Shown here: positions 1 through 8,850 of the stretch, piece by piece | Numbering within the stretch: position 1 is the first letter of the stretch | Layout of the letters: each line of letters starts with the position of its first letter | Assembly (NCBI RefSeq): GCF_000242455.2 | Contig: NC_019892.1 | Span: forward strand, 6,024,744-6,088,743 | Direction: 5' to 3' | From: Singulisphaera acidiphila DSM 18658 | GTDB lineage: Bacteria > Planctomycetota > Planctomycetia > Isosphaerales > Isosphaeraceae | DNA: 64,000 bases | Position numbers and translations under genes: made by a program | The notes under the pieces: generated by a model | What the model was told of the DNA's origin: nothing | The model's input: the letters and a program-made list of their open reading frames with translations, nothing else | Databases searched by the model: none

Positions 1-763
1 AGATCACGGGGATCTGGTCGGGCGTGACCCCAGCCTGGCGGAGCTGGCTGTAAAAGGCGAGGTTCGTCTCGCCCGCGATCGTGCTGAGCACGACGTCGGG
101 CTTGACCTGCTGGATCTTCGCCACCATCTCCTTCACGTCGGACGTGCCGAAGGCGCAGTAGACTTCGCCGACGGTCTCGGCGCCCATGCCTTTCAGGGCA
201 TCCTTCGCGATCGCGTTGACCGTATGCGGCCAGACGTAATCCGAACCGATGAGGAAGTATTTCCGAGCCTTCAAGGTGTCGTAGCTCCACCTCAAGGCGG
301 GCAAGACTTGCTGGGTCGCCACCGATCCCGTGTAGATGATGTTGGGCGAGATCTCCAACCCCTCGTAGGCCATTGGGTAGATCATCAGGTGATTGGCCCG
401 TTCGACCACGGGCAGGACGCTCTTGCGGCTTGCCGACGTCCAGCAACCCACGATGATGTCGACCTTCTCGCCGTTGATCAGCCGTTCCGCCTGCTGCGCG
501 AAGGTCGCTGGATCGGACTTGCCGTCGGCGACGATTCCGATCACCGGCCGGCCCAGCAGCCCGCCCCGCGCATTGATTTCCTCGATCGCGAGTTGTTCCG
601 CGTCGATCATCGATTGCTCGCTGATCGCCATCGGCCCGGTCTGGGAATGGAGAAGCCCGACCCGGATCGGCAGCCTGTTCCCCTCGGTGAACGCCCAGGT
701 GACCCCGGCAATTGCCGCGACGATCACCAGCAAGACGGCACCTATGATCAGACTACGTCTCAT
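1..763 (-). CDS. UrtA-like ABC-type urea/short-chain amide substrate-binding protein, C-terminus cut by window edge
   Basis: The reading frame starts at ATG 763 (AGGGGA lies upstream) and runs off the left edge, leaving 254 codons. The first 25 residues (MRRSLIIGAVLLVIVAAIAG) form one hydrophobic segment without a lipobox, so it is a membrane anchor or signal peptide. The rest is a type-I periplasmic binding fold of the UrtA/AmiC group: IRVGLLHSQTGPMAISE near residue 35, then AIEEINARGGLLGR, CWTSASRK, YPMAYEGLE and SPNIIYTG. These match the family's usual order. Known members bind urea or short amides for an ABC importer. No permease or ATPase is visible on this side. Because the C-terminus is missing, a fusion to a sensor kinase or other signalling domain, which planctomycetes sometimes have, cannot be excluded. 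Confidence 0.85.
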   Translation of the reverse strand, partial: MRRSLIIGAVLLVIVAAIAGVTWAFTEGNRLPIRVGLLHSQTGPMAISEQSMIDAEQLAIEEINARGGLLGRPVIGIVADGKSDPATFAQQAERLINGEKVDIIVGCWTSASRKSVLPVVERANHLMIYPMAYEGLEISPNIIYTGSVATQQVLPALRWSYDTLKARKYFLIGSDYVWPHTVNAIAKDALKGMGAETVGEVYCAFGTSDVKEMVAKIQQVKPDVVLSTIAGETNLAFYSQLRQAGVTPDQIPVI

Positions 764-1170
764 CAGCCATCCCCTACAATCGGTCTCACCGGTCTGCGAC
801 CGCACCCTCGACGGCTGACCGCCTGAAAAGAAAAAAGGCCGAGGGTGCTCGCTCCATTCGCCACTCTATTTGAGGAGTATAGCCGAGAAAATGCGGCTTG
901 ATCGGAATTCTCGGCGTAATTTGTCTATCTTTTCTTAAGCGAACCTAGAGTTTGTCGAACCGTGTGCGATGAAGGGGTTTGCATTGTGAAGCCTGTGCTT
1001 CAGGACGTCCGCTGAATCGACATGTTGCCCTGGGTTCTCTCCTTAGCAATGCGGTCTGCCGGGATCACGATCGGCGCTGATCCGAGGTGGCGTCGATCGG
1101 CTCCGCTCCTTATCATGTTTGGTGTGGCTCGTGCATTATGAGAACTGGGCTGAGAAGAGGCGTTTCGACT
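764..1170. other. Intergenic region between divergent genes
   Basis: This stretch separates the divergent binding-protein gene and dapB and must hold both promoters. It is less GC-rich around 880-960 than the flanks. In-frame GTG 1087 and ATG 1138 would extend dapB upstream, but neither adds recognisable DapB sequence. I see no RNA gene or convincing operator. Confidence 0.4.
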
Positions 1171-1962
1171 GTGAGTTCACCTGCTCTGAACGTTGCCATC
1201 AACGGGGCCACGGGACGGATGGGCGTTCGGCTCATCCAGTTGATTCAGGCCGATCCGGGACTTCGTCTGGCGGCGGCTTTGGATCGCCCCGACCATCCCA
1301 AGCTCGGTGAGGATGCCGGAACGCTCTGTGGCCTCGGCCCGTTGGGCGTGCCGCTCTCAGGGGCGCTTGTCGGACCCGTGGATGTTGCGATCGACTTCTC
1401 GCTGCCCGTCGGAGCGCTGGCGATGGCCAAGGCGTGTGCCGAACAGGGCGTGCCGATGGTCGTGGGCACGACCGGGTTTGACCCCGAGCAACGGAAGATC
1501 ATGGAGGAGGCGAGCGCCAAGATCGCCTTGCTGATCTCCCCTAACCTGAGCCGGGCGGTCAACTTGTTGATGCGGCTGGCGGGAGAGGCCGCCCGCGCCC
1601 TGGGCGACTCGGCCGACATCGAGATCGTCGAGCGCCATCATCATTTCAAGAAAGACGCTCCGAGCGGGACCGCTCTCCGTCTGGCCGAGATCGTCGGCAA
1701 TGCGGTGGGTTCGTCCCAGTTCGTTCACGGCAGGCAGGGAGATGTTGGCGAGCGTCCTCGAGGCGAGATCGGGATCCACGCGCTGCGCACGGGGGACAAT
1801 CCCGGCGAGCACACCGTCGTTTTCGGGCTGATGGGGGAGTGCCTGGAACTTTCCCACCGCGCCTTGAATCGAGACGGGTTCGCCCTGGGCGCACTCGACG
1901 CCGCCAAGTTTCTGGCCGGCAAACCGCCCCGGCTCTATACGATGGCCGACCTGCTCGGTTGA
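1171..1962 (+). CDS. dapB: 4-hydroxy-tetrahydrodipicolinate reductase
   Basis: Reduces 4-hydroxy-tetrahydrodipicolinate with NAD(P)H in the cytoplasmic lysine/diaminopimelate pathway. The N-terminal Rossmann fold carries AINGATGRMG at about residues 7-16. VVGTTGFD and SPNLSRAVNL follow. The catalytic signature with the His cluster and Lys, ERHHHFKKDAPSGTA, lies near residue 155, and GEIGIHALRTGDNPGEH is the C-terminal tetramerisation/substrate region. I chose GTG 1171 because it puts the GATGRMG loop a few residues from the N-terminus, as usual, gives 263 aa (family about 265-270), and has GAGAAGAGG about 10 nt upstream. GTG 1087 would add 28 unsupported residues. The gene stands alone, 40 bp before a small hypothetical gene on the same strand. 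Confidence 0.95.
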   Translation: MSSPALNVAINGATGRMGVRLIQLIQADPGLRLAAALDRPDHPKLGEDAGTLCGLGPLGVPLSGALVGPVDVAIDFSLPVGALAMAKACAEQGVPMVVGTTGFDPEQRKIMEEASAKIALLISPNLSRAVNLLMRLAGEAARALGDSADIEIVERHHHFKKDAPSGTALRLAEIVGNAVGSSQFVHGRQGDVGERPRGEIGIHALRTGDNPGEHTVVFGLMGECLELSHRALNRDGFALGALDAAKFLAGKPPRLYTMADLLG

Positions 1963-2002
1963 TCGCGCCTTCCCTCGGTCGGAATGAAGGAGGCTGTCGG
2001 CA

Positions 2003-2452
2003 ATGGCCCTCTGTGATGAAGGCTATCTTTGCGAAGTGTGTGGCCGGGACGTTGAGGATCTCACCCAGTCCGACCTCTATTTGAGGTATGTTCTCGGCGA
2101 GGTCGACCCGGAGACCCTCCACGTCAGGCCGGAACGTCACCTGGCTTGCAACCCGTCCCTGGCCCAGTTCATCGTGGCGGCTGATTTCCCTCCCGTGACG
2201 GTTGAGGGGTACTTCGCGAAGTCGGCGCTCGACCCTGATTTCGTGGCGGCCGAGGAAGCGCGAGTCACACGCGGTTATCTCCGACTGCTCGAACTCATGA
2301 CGGTCGACCTGCCAATCGTCGAATACCCGCTGCCCGAATTCCGGGCCCGGTGGCAAGGGGTTGCTGAGAGCGAGGGGGAGGGGACTGTTACGGTGGGAAC
2401 CGAGCCGCCGAGTCGTTCAGGACAAGTTGCCGATGAGGCGTCCCAGGGATGA
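2003..2452 (+). CDS. Hypothetical protein with N-terminal Cys pair
   Basis: A 149-aa soluble protein that I do not recognise. The N-terminus has a CEVCGR motif near residues 10-15, which could be half of a zinc knuckle. It is followed by an acidic, mostly helical-looking body (DLTQSDLYLRYVLGEVDPE) and a low-complexity Gly/Glu/Thr tail. There is no signal peptide or membrane segment. The start ATG 2003 is preceded by AAGGAGG-like sequence (aatgaaggaggctgtcggca). The stop overlaps the next gene's ATG by 4 bp (ATGA), so the two are probably translationally coupled. The shared unit suggests a function linked to the receiver-like protein, but nothing identifies it. Confidence 0.75.
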   Translation: MALCDEGYLCEVCGRDVEDLTQSDLYLRYVLGEVDPETLHVRPERHLACNPSLAQFIVAADFPPVTVEGYFAKSALDPDFVAAEEARVTRGYLRLLELMTVDLPIVEYPLPEFRARWQGVAESEGEGTVTVGTEPPSRSGQVADEASQG

Positions 2453-2985
2453 ATCTCATGTCCCGTGATGACGAATCTCGGTTGTCAACGAACGGTCCCA
2501 CCGCGGAACCGCCACGGAGTCGTGTCCTGTTCCTCGACGATGACCCCGGCCGTGCCGAGGTCTTCCTCGCCGAGGTTCCGCACGCCGTTTGGGTCTCCAC
2601 GGTGGAAGAATGCCTTTCTCGGCTCAATGAGGAGTGGGACGAGGTTCACCTCGATCACGACCTCGGGGGAGAAACGTTCGTCGATTGCGGCCGAGAAGAT
2701 TGTGGGATGGAGGTCGTGCGCTGGCTCTGCCTGGAGGCCCATCCTCACCTGATCCCCACCCAATTCTACGTGCACAGCCATAACGCCGCTGCGGCCGACT
2801 TGATGGTGATGCAGTTGCGCGTCGCCGGCTATCAAGTCGAAGGCCGGCCCTTCGGCTATTCTCCTCCATGGTCAGCGTCCACCCGCGCTCCGTTCGAGAT
2901 CTTTGTTCCCCCGGCGCGTGGTTTCTCCCACTGGCTCCGCGAACTTGGCCGCTACGTGTTCGGGTCGTCCGGGACCTCCGGCTGA
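2449..2985 (+). CDS. Cyclic-phosphate-processing receiver (cREC) domain protein
   Basis: A 178-aa protein. After about 25 variable residues it has a receiver-like fold: RVLFLDDDPGRAEVFL (acidic pocket DDD), then WDEVHLDHDLGG with the second acidic/His cluster, and PTQFYVHSHNAAAADLM. The HDL and HSHN motifs are not those of ordinary response regulators. They fit the cREC family, which Aravind and colleagues predicted computationally to act in cyclic-phosphate or RNA-end processing. There is no DNA-binding output domain. The start ATG overlaps the upstream stop; a second in-frame ATG three codons later is possible. The partner gene and the uxs gene downstream give no clear pathway. The family call is fairly firm. 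The biochemical role is prediction only. Confidence 0.75.
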   Translation: MNLMSRDDESRLSTNGPTAEPPRSRVLFLDDDPGRAEVFLAEVPHAVWVSTVEECLSRLNEEWDEVHLDHDLGGETFVDCGREDCGMEVVRWLCLEAHPHLIPTQFYVHSHNAAAADLMVMQLRVAGYQVEGRPFGYSPPWSASTRAPFEIFVPPARGFSHWLRELGRYVFGSSGTSG

Positions 2986-3102
2986 CGGCCGAGCTTGCAT
3001 TGTCAAGTCAGGGGTTGAGTCTGTATGGTGGCGCCTCGGATCACGACAACCAAGGGCATACCACCTTCGTCTTCGGACGCCAGAGCGGATGGAAGTGTTG
3101 CG

Positions 3103-4035
3103 ATGAGAACGGTCATCACCGGCGGTGCGGGTTTTGTAGGATCGCATCTCTGCGAGCGGTTCTTGGCCGAAGGGGACGAGGTCCTCTGCGTCGATAACCT
3201 TCTGACAGGGCATCGTCGCAATATCGTTCATCTGATGAACGATCCCAAGTTCCAGTTCATCGAGCACAATATCTCCGAGCCGCTCCAGGTGGACGGTCCG
3301 GTGGACAACGTACTCCACTTTGCCAGTCCGGCGAGCCCGGCCGACTACCTGGCCCATCCGATCCCGACGCTCAAAGTCGGTGCCTTGGGCACGCACAACG
3401 CTCTCGGCCTGGCCAAGGCGAAAGACGCCCGGTTCTTGCTGGCGAGCACGTCGGAGGTCTATGGCGACCCCGAGATCCATCCCCAGCGCGAAGATTACTG
3501 GGGGAACGTCAACCCGATCGGTCCTCGCGGCTGCTACGACGAGGCCAAGCGGTTCGCCGAGGCGATCACGATGGCCTATCACCGCTACCACGCCGTCAAG
3601 ACGCGAATCGTCCGGATCTTCAACACCTACGGGCCTCGGATGAGGCTCAACGACGGCCGGGTCCTCCCCGCCTTCATGGGTCAGGTCCTCCGGGACGAGT
3701 CGCTCACCGTCTTCGGCAAGGGGGACCAGACCCGCAGCTTCTGCTACGTCACCGACCTGGTCGACGGCATCTACCGGCTGCTCCACGCCGATTTTTCCGA
3801 GCCGGTGAACATCGGCAACCCGTCCGAATTGACCGTGCTCGAGCTTGCGAAAGAGATCATTGCCATGGTCCCGACGACCAAGAGCACGATCATCTACAAC
3901 CCGCTGCCCCAGGACGACCCCAAGCGCCGTCGCCCCGACATCACCCGGGCCCAAGAATTGCTCAGCTGGAACCCCACCATCGACCGGGCCGAAGGCTTGA
4001 AGCGGACGCTGGAGTACTTCCGGACCGTGGTCTAA
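3103..4035 (+). CDS. UDP-glucuronic acid decarboxylase (UXS-type extended SDR)
   Basis: Makes UDP-xylose from UDP-glucuronate for cell-surface polysaccharide. It is a 310-aa extended short-chain dehydrogenase, close to the 310-316 aa norm. The NAD-binding glycine motif TGGAGFVGSHL is at residues 5-15. HNISEPL, HFASPASPADYL, STSEVYGDP and the catalytic Tyr-Lys pair in CYDEAKRFAE follow, then RIFNTYGPRM and the UXS-typical GDQTRSFCYV. I preferred ATG 3103, with GGAAG about 8 nt upstream, to the upstream in-frame start at 3025, which adds 26 residues unlike the family. Its 3' end overlaps by 74 bp the predicted end of the convergent beta-propeller gene. No glycosyltransferase is adjacent. Confidence 0.92.
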   Translation: MRTVITGGAGFVGSHLCERFLAEGDEVLCVDNLLTGHRRNIVHLMNDPKFQFIEHNISEPLQVDGPVDNVLHFASPASPADYLAHPIPTLKVGALGTHNALGLAKAKDARFLLASTSEVYGDPEIHPQREDYWGNVNPIGPRGCYDEAKRFAEAITMAYHRYHAVKTRIVRIFNTYGPRMRLNDGRVLPAFMGQVLRDESLTVFGKGDQTRSFCYVTDLVDGIYRLLHADFSEPVNIGNPSELTVLELAKEIIAMVPTTKSTIIYNPLPQDDPKRRRPDITRAQELLSWNPTIDRAEGLKRTLEYFRTVV

Positions 4036-7000
4036 CGCGGTTCTCAGCCTCGATTGCGTTCCCTTGGGACCGCGGGTGACCCGCCCGCGGTCTTTCGGTG
4101 TCGAATCCCCGCCGCATCGCGATTGATCTTGAGGCGGGGCGATTCCGGAAATCCGCTTCCGTGAGAGCGAAGCCGACGAGGGGCTCGGGGGCATCCTGGC
4201 CTTCCCGCAAGAGGTAGGCGGCGTCGGCTCTCAGGTTCTCGAAGTGACTGGTTTGACCCGAAGGCCAATACACATCGATCGATTCGACACGGTCCTGGTC
4301 GCCCAGGCCGAAGTGGAGGCGAGAGTCGGACGCGGAGAGATAGCTTCCACCCCCGAATTGCCAGGCGGAATGGCGGACGCCGCCGCTCTTGAACTCGATC
4401 CGCGCTCCTGCCCCGTCGCGGGGCGACCGAGATCCCTCCAAGCGAAGTCCAAGGTAATGACCTGCTTTGGTCTGGTTATGAAAGTAGCTCAGGGGCTCTC
4501 CCTGCGAAACCAGGAGGAAGTCGACTTTGCCATCATTGTCGAGGTCGCCGACCGCGAGTCCTCGACCTAGGCGCGGAGTGGTCCAAGGAGGGCCGGCGTC
4601 GAGAGTGACGTCGACGAATCGTCCCGACGGACTTCCGGCCAGAAGGAGGGAGGGCATCGCGTAGGGGTAAAGCGGCCGAGAGTCGTTTACGTGCCCGTTG
4701 GCCGTGGCGAGGTCGAGGTGGCCATCGTTGTTGAAATCGAGAAAGGCGATCCCGAAGCCCAGGAGATAGCGACTCGGCAGTGCCGTGCCGGCGGCCGCGC
4801 TGTGGTCGGCGAAGAGGCCGCGCCCGAGGTTGCGGTAGAGCGTGGTTGACTCGTCGTAGAAATTGGTCACCGCGAGGTCGGGCAGGCCGTCGCCGTTTGA
4901 ATCGCCGCAGGCCACCCCCATACCCGCCAGAAAGCCGCTGGCGGCGTTGGCAGCCAGGCCCGATTCAAGCCCCGATTCGCGAAACTTGAGGCCCCCTTGG
5001 TTCATGAAGGCGAAGTTCGCGGTCATGTCGTTGGCAACGAACAGGTCGACAAGCTTGTCACCGTCGAGGTCAACCGCGACGACTCCCAGCCCTCGGCCTT
5101 CGTGGTCCATGATCCCCGCCGCTTCAGACACATCCACGAATCGTCCACCGTCGTTCCGAAAGAGCCGATCGGCTTCGGACTCGAAGAGTTTGGGCTCGCA
5201 GTAGCTCGGCCGCTTCGTTTCCCGATCGTGGCAGCGGGTGGCGTGGTCGGGGTCCCAGCGCACGTAGTGGCAGACATAGAGGTCGAGGTCCCCATCCCCG
5301 TCGAGGTCGGCAAATGCGGCGGATGTGGGCCAGCCACGCGGACCGCTGAAACCTGCGGTCTCGGTTCGGTCCTGAAACGTCCCGTCCCCTTGGTTGTGGT
5401 AGAGGGCGTACGATCCGAAACGGGTGACGAACAGGTCGGGCCGGCCGTCGTTGTCATAGTCGCCGACCGCCACGCCGTGGCCGTACCCTCTAGGCATCGC
5501 CGCGATTCCGGAAGGCTCGCTGGCGTCCTCGAAGGTCCCGTTGCCCCGGTTGTGAAACAGGCGGTCGCCGGGGGAAGGTCTGTCGGAGGACGGGATTAAA
5601 GGACCCCCTTGGACGCAATAGACATCGAGCCATCCGTCGCCGTCGTAATCCAGTAACCCGATTCCTCCGGACATCGTTTCAGGAAGACGGCATTGAGAGG
5701 ACCGGTCGTTGTCGAACGTGAAGTTGAGTCCTACCCGCTCTGCATCGTCGCGGAATTGAGGGTGGACCTGAACCTCATGCCTCGCAAGGCTCGCTCTTGA
5801 TCGCTTCACGGTGACCGACGGCGCCATGTCGGCCAGGAGGTCCGCCAAGGTGGCGCCTGGTTTTAAGGAGGGCCGAGAATGTTCGAGCCGATTCAAGGCT
5901 GTTCGGGCCTCGTCATCGCCGGGATGGGTGCGGAGTCGCATCATCCACCAGCCTTCGGCTTCAATGCTCCGGCCGAGCGTTTCCGCGAGCTTGGCCATCT
6001 CCAGGCTCAGCAGGGGCAAGCGATCGGCCTTGGCCTCGAAGAGCCGATGATAGCGTTCCCGGTTTGCGTCAAGCTCCGCCTTCCGGCGACGGAGTTGGGC
6101 AGCCTGATCGGTCGCGCCGGCCAGCGCGTTCAGTTCGGCGAAGCGTTCGAGCGCACCCGGGAACGAGGGTTCGCACACCAGCAATCGCTCGAGCCCCTTG
6201 CGTTCGCCCTGGCGATCGTTGGCGTTTCTGGCAAACCAGGCACGCAGCTCTTGAACGTCTCCCTCGGTGAAGCCCTTGGCGGGAAGATGTTGCAAGGCGA
6301 GGCGGGCCTCCTCGGCGTTGTCGGTTGCGCGTGCCCAGGTGAGCCAGGAACGCCAGACGGCGGGATCTTCGGGGCGAACGTGGCGACACTTGCGAAGCCA
6401 TTCCGCCGCCTCGTCGAGCCGGCCGGCCCGCCGGGCGAGGTTCGCAAGCCCGAGCCAAACGCGATCGTCGTTGGGAGCATCCCGCGTTGCCTGTTTGAAC
6501 ATGGTCAATGTGCGTTCGAGCGCAACGGCCTCGATGTCGAGCATCCAGAGAGCACGGAGCACCGGCAACGTGTCGGGGGCCTTTTTAAGATCCAGCCGGA
6601 GGACCTCGCGGGCCTCATCGCGACGGTCTTCAAATCGAAGGACGCGAACCAGCATTTCACGGGCTTCGGCGCGATGGGGGCCGCTTGCGCGAAGGGCATT
6701 CCAGAGCAGGTCTTCGGCACGGGCGAACTGCCCGCGTTCCAGCGCGATCGGGGCGATCCGCATGGCCGCTACATGGGCATAAGGCGACTCTGGTCCAATT
6801 CGCTCCCAGGCCTTCACGGCGGCGTCGAGACGACCGGAGGATTGCTCGCAGACGCCGAGTCCGAATGCGGCCTCGTCATGATTCGGCCAACGCCGGAGCA
6901 CCGCGCTGAAGTCCCGGCTCGCGGTGACGAAATCGCCCCGATTCGCCGCATCCTTACCCGAATCGAGGAGGACGGCCGCGTTCCATTCCTGATAAATCCA

Positions 7001-7069
7001 CCAGGCGCAGACGGCTACGGCCAACCCCCCGAGCGTCGTCAGGCCCAGCCATTTCACGCGGCCCGTCAT
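3962..7069 (-). CDS. TPR, FG-GAP/VCBS and ASPIC/UnbV domain protein
   Basis: A large (1035 aa) envelope protein. Residues about 8-25 form a single N-terminal membrane segment (LTTLGGLAVAVCAWW). About 30-410 is tetratricopeptide-type helical repeat. From about 470 to 830 come many FG-GAP/VCBS blades with calcium-type loops (DYDGDGWLDVY, DYDNDGRPDLFVTRFG, DLDGDGDLDLYVCHYV), a beta-propeller. The C-terminus has an ASPIC/UnbV module (GAGARIEFKSGG, HFGLGDQDRVESIDVYWPSG). ATG 7069 overlaps the upstream gene's stop by 4 bp, so the pair is one transcript. The last roughly 60 residues match no domain and are encoded through a dispersed repeat (see the repeat at 4058-4098). The frame then overlaps the convergent uxs by 74 bp. 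Function is unknown; such proteins are presumed to bind ligands or protein partners outside the membrane. Confidence 0.88.
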   Translation of the reverse strand: MTGRVKWLGLTTLGGLAVAVCAWWIYQEWNAAVLLDSGKDAANRGDFVTASRDFSAVLRRWPNHDEAAFGLGVCEQSSGRLDAAVKAWERIGPESPYAHVAAMRIAPIALERGQFARAEDLLWNALRASGPHRAEAREMLVRVLRFEDRRDEAREVLRLDLKKAPDTLPVLRALWMLDIEAVALERTLTMFKQATRDAPNDDRVWLGLANLARRAGRLDEAAEWLRKCRHVRPEDPAVWRSWLTWARATDNAEEARLALQHLPAKGFTEGDVQELRAWFARNANDRQGERKGLERLLVCEPSFPGALERFAELNALAGATDQAAQLRRRKAELDANRERYHRLFEAKADRLPLLSLEMAKLAETLGRSIEAEGWWMMRLRTHPGDDEARTALNRLEHSRPSLKPGATLADLLADMAPSVTVKRSRASLARHEVQVHPQFRDDAERVGLNFTFDNDRSSQCRLPETMSGGIGLLDYDGDGWLDVYCVQGGPLIPSSDRPSPGDRLFHNRGNGTFEDASEPSGIAAMPRGYGHGVAVGDYDNDGRPDLFVTRFGSYALYHNQGDGTFQDRTETAGFSGPRGWPTSAAFADLDGDGDLDLYVCHYVRWDPDHATRCHDRETKRPSYCEPKLFESEADRLFRNDGGRFVDVSEAAGIMDHEGRGLGVVAVDLDGDKLVDLFVANDMTANFAFMNQGGLKFRESGLESGLAANAASGFLAGMGVACGDSNGDGLPDLAVTNFYDESTTLYRNLGRGLFADHSAAAGTALPSRYLLGFGIAFLDFNNDGHLDLATANGHVNDSRPLYPYAMPSLLLAGSPSGRFVDVTLDAGPPWTTPRLGRGLAVGDLDNDGKVDFLLVSQGEPLSYFHNQTKAGHYLGLRLEGSRSPRDGAGARIEFKSGGVRHSAWQFGGGSYLSASDSRLHFGLGDQDRVESIDVYWPSGQTSHFENLRADAAYLLREGQDAPEPLVGFALTEADFRNRPASRSIAMRRGFDTERPRAGHPRSQGNAIEAENRVRPRSGSTPASASSLRPGRWWGSS
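4058..4098 (+). repeat. Dispersed GC-rich palindromic repeat, copy A
   Basis: It reads CCCTTGGGACCGCGGG then TGACCCGCCCGCGG and continues into TCTTTCGG. The same order of blocks recurs at 26079-26117 (minus orientation), in the element interrupted by the IS4 insertion, and at 60066-60140. A weaker second half (GAATCCCCGCC near 4105, GAGGCGGGGCG near 4133-4143) suggests the copy may extend to about 4150. It lies between the domain end of the minus-strand propeller gene and the 3' end of uxs. Confidence 0.65.
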
Positions 7070-8850
7070 GGAACACCCTTGAGAGTCGCGAACCGACGGT
7101 GGGAGAGGGCCGAGGACCCCTGGCGAATGGTCAGTACCGAGTCGACTGGGATCGGGCCTTGGGAGATGACGGAGCGTGAGCCGTCGGGCCACTCGACCTC
7201 GACACGGTCGATCGATGCTGCCGGGCCGAGTCCGAAATGGAGGGCTGAGTCGGACGCGGCGAGGATGCTTCCCCCTCGCATCAATGTCGCGATCCGGTCG
7301 CGGCCGCCGGCTCGGAGTTTGACCACCGCACCGATCGCTTCGAGGTTTGGTTTCAGGCCGACCAGCTTCACGGTCACTGCGTGATTGTTGCTCACACCCT
7401 CGTTCATGATGACGCGAAGTGGGCCGTCGATGGTCGTCATCACCAGGTCGATGTCGCCGTCGCCGTCGAGATCGCCCGCCGCGACGGCGCGGCCCGAACG
7501 GAGGGAATAGAGGTCAGGGCCCCAGTCGCTGGTCTTGTCTTGAAAATGCCCCTTCCCATCGTTCCGGAGGATCAGCGGCGGCTGGTCATAGGGGTCGGCC
7601 GTCCCTTTGGGAAACACGTGCCCGTTGCCTTGAAACAGGTCGGGCCAGCCGTCGGAATCGAAGTCTCCCAGGATGAGTCCCCAGCCGACGTAATGACTCG
7701 TCCGGCCGAATAAAGACGACTGCGTCGAGATGTCGAGATACGATTTTCCATCGAGATTGCGATTGAGCCGTGTCCCCTGGTGGTGGAAGTTTGAACGGGC
7801 GAGGTCGAGCCGGCCGTCGCCGTCGATGTCGGCGATGGCGATTCCCATGCCGGCCTCCGCACGCCCGGTGTCACTGTAGGCCACTCCGGCGACGACGGCT
7901 TCTTCGCGGAACCGGCCACCGGGAAGCCCTCGGTAAAGCTCGTTGGCCTGGCCATCGTTGGTGATGTAGAGGTCGAGCAGGTGGTCACCGTCGAGGTCGG
8001 CGAAGACGGCCGACATCCCCTTGCCGTCTGGGTTGTCGAGGCCGGCGGCCTTGGTGGCATCCGTGAACGTCCCGTCTCCGTTGTTGCGCCAGAGGCGATC
8101 AGGCTGGCCTTCGAGGTGCTCGGGACCCCGGAAGACCATCGTTTTGCCCCCGTAGTAGTGCATCAGTTCGGGGGGATGGATCGCGTCGACATTCACGTAG
8201 TTGGTCACGTAAAGGTCGGGCCAACCGTCGGAGTTGTAGTCGCCCCAGGTGGCCGAAATCCCCCATGCGTTGTCGGAGATTCCGGCGGCGTTCGTCACGT
8301 CGCGAAACGTGCCGTCCCCCTGGTTTTGCCAGAGGGTGTCGGGACCGTGCTGCGCGATGAAGAGGTCGAAATCGCCGTCGCCGTCGTAGTCACACACGGC
8401 CGTGCCCTGCGCCCAGCCGGTGTAGTGCAGCCCTGAACTTTTCGAGACGTCGACCCAGCGGCCGGGCCCATCGTTTCGGAATAGCCAGGGGCCCCCTGCG
8501 CAAGTGACCTTGTCGTTGTGAACCTCACTGCCGGGGGCGACGAAGATATCGAGGTCGCCATCGCCCTCGATATCGAGCAGGGCGACGCCTGTGCCAATCG
8601 CATCGAGAATGGAGCTCTTATCGGGGCTGCCGCATCGGGTCACGACGTCGAGCCCGAATTCATGAGCCCGGTCGATGAACCAGGGGCCAGCCGGGGGCGT
8701 TTTTGAAGTCTGCGGCACCACGACCGGCTGACCCTCGAGCGACGCCTGATCTCGGCAACCCGGCCCGGCGAGTGTCACCACGATTGCAACCCAGCCAAGA
8801 AGTCTTCCGAGCCCTTGGCCGGCAGGATCAGGGCACCGGTCGTGGCTCAT
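7066..8850 (-). CDS. CRTAC1-family FG-GAP/VCBS and ASPIC/UnbV protein
   Basis: A 594-aa exported beta-propeller protein, first gene of a two-gene unit with the TPR-propeller gene (4-bp ATGA overlap at 7066-7069). A hydrophobic N-terminal segment (LLGWVAIVVTLAGPGC) could be a signal peptide, possibly of an atypical lipoprotein, since the residues before Cys do not fit a clean lipobox. Blades include DIEGDGDLDIFVAPG, DYDGDGDFDLFIAQHG, DYNSDGWPDLYVTNYV and DLDGDGDIDLVMTT. The C-terminus is ASPIC/UnbV (GAVVKLRAGG, HFGLGPAASIDRVEVEWPDG). ATG 8850 is taken as the start; an in-frame TTG at 8877 is possible. The Asp-rich loops imply calcium binding. The role is unknown in bacteria. Confidence 0.88.
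   Translation of the reverse strand: MSHDRCPDPAGQGLGRLLGWVAIVVTLAGPGCRDQASLEGQPVVVPQTSKTPPAGPWFIDRAHEFGLDVVTRCGSPDKSSILDAIGTGVALLDIEGDGDLDIFVAPGSEVHNDKVTCAGGPWLFRNDGPGRWVDVSKSSGLHYTGWAQGTAVCDYDGDGDFDLFIAQHGPDTLWQNQGDGTFRDVTNAAGISDNAWGISATWGDYNSDGWPDLYVTNYVNVDAIHPPELMHYYGGKTMVFRGPEHLEGQPDRLWRNNGDGTFTDATKAAGLDNPDGKGMSAVFADLDGDHLLDLYITNDGQANELYRGLPGGRFREEAVVAGVAYSDTGRAEAGMGIAIADIDGDGRLDLARSNFHHQGTRLNRNLDGKSYLDISTQSSLFGRTSHYVGWGLILGDFDSDGWPDLFQGNGHVFPKGTADPYDQPPLILRNDGKGHFQDKTSDWGPDLYSLRSGRAVAAGDLDGDGDIDLVMTTIDGPLRVIMNEGVSNNHAVTVKLVGLKPNLEAIGAVVKLRAGGRDRIATLMRGGSILAASDSALHFGLGPAASIDRVEVEWPDGSRSVISQGPIPVDSVLTIRQGSSALSHRRFATLKGVP

Noticed and set aside
2872..4194. 440-codon minus-strand frame opposite uxs
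   Set aside because: Exact antisense of a well-supported UXS gene; composition is Arg/Gly/Asp-rich as expected of a GC-driven shadow.
5879..7384. 501-codon plus-strand frame
   Set aside because: Antisense to the TPR part of the propeller gene; no motif and no ribosome site.
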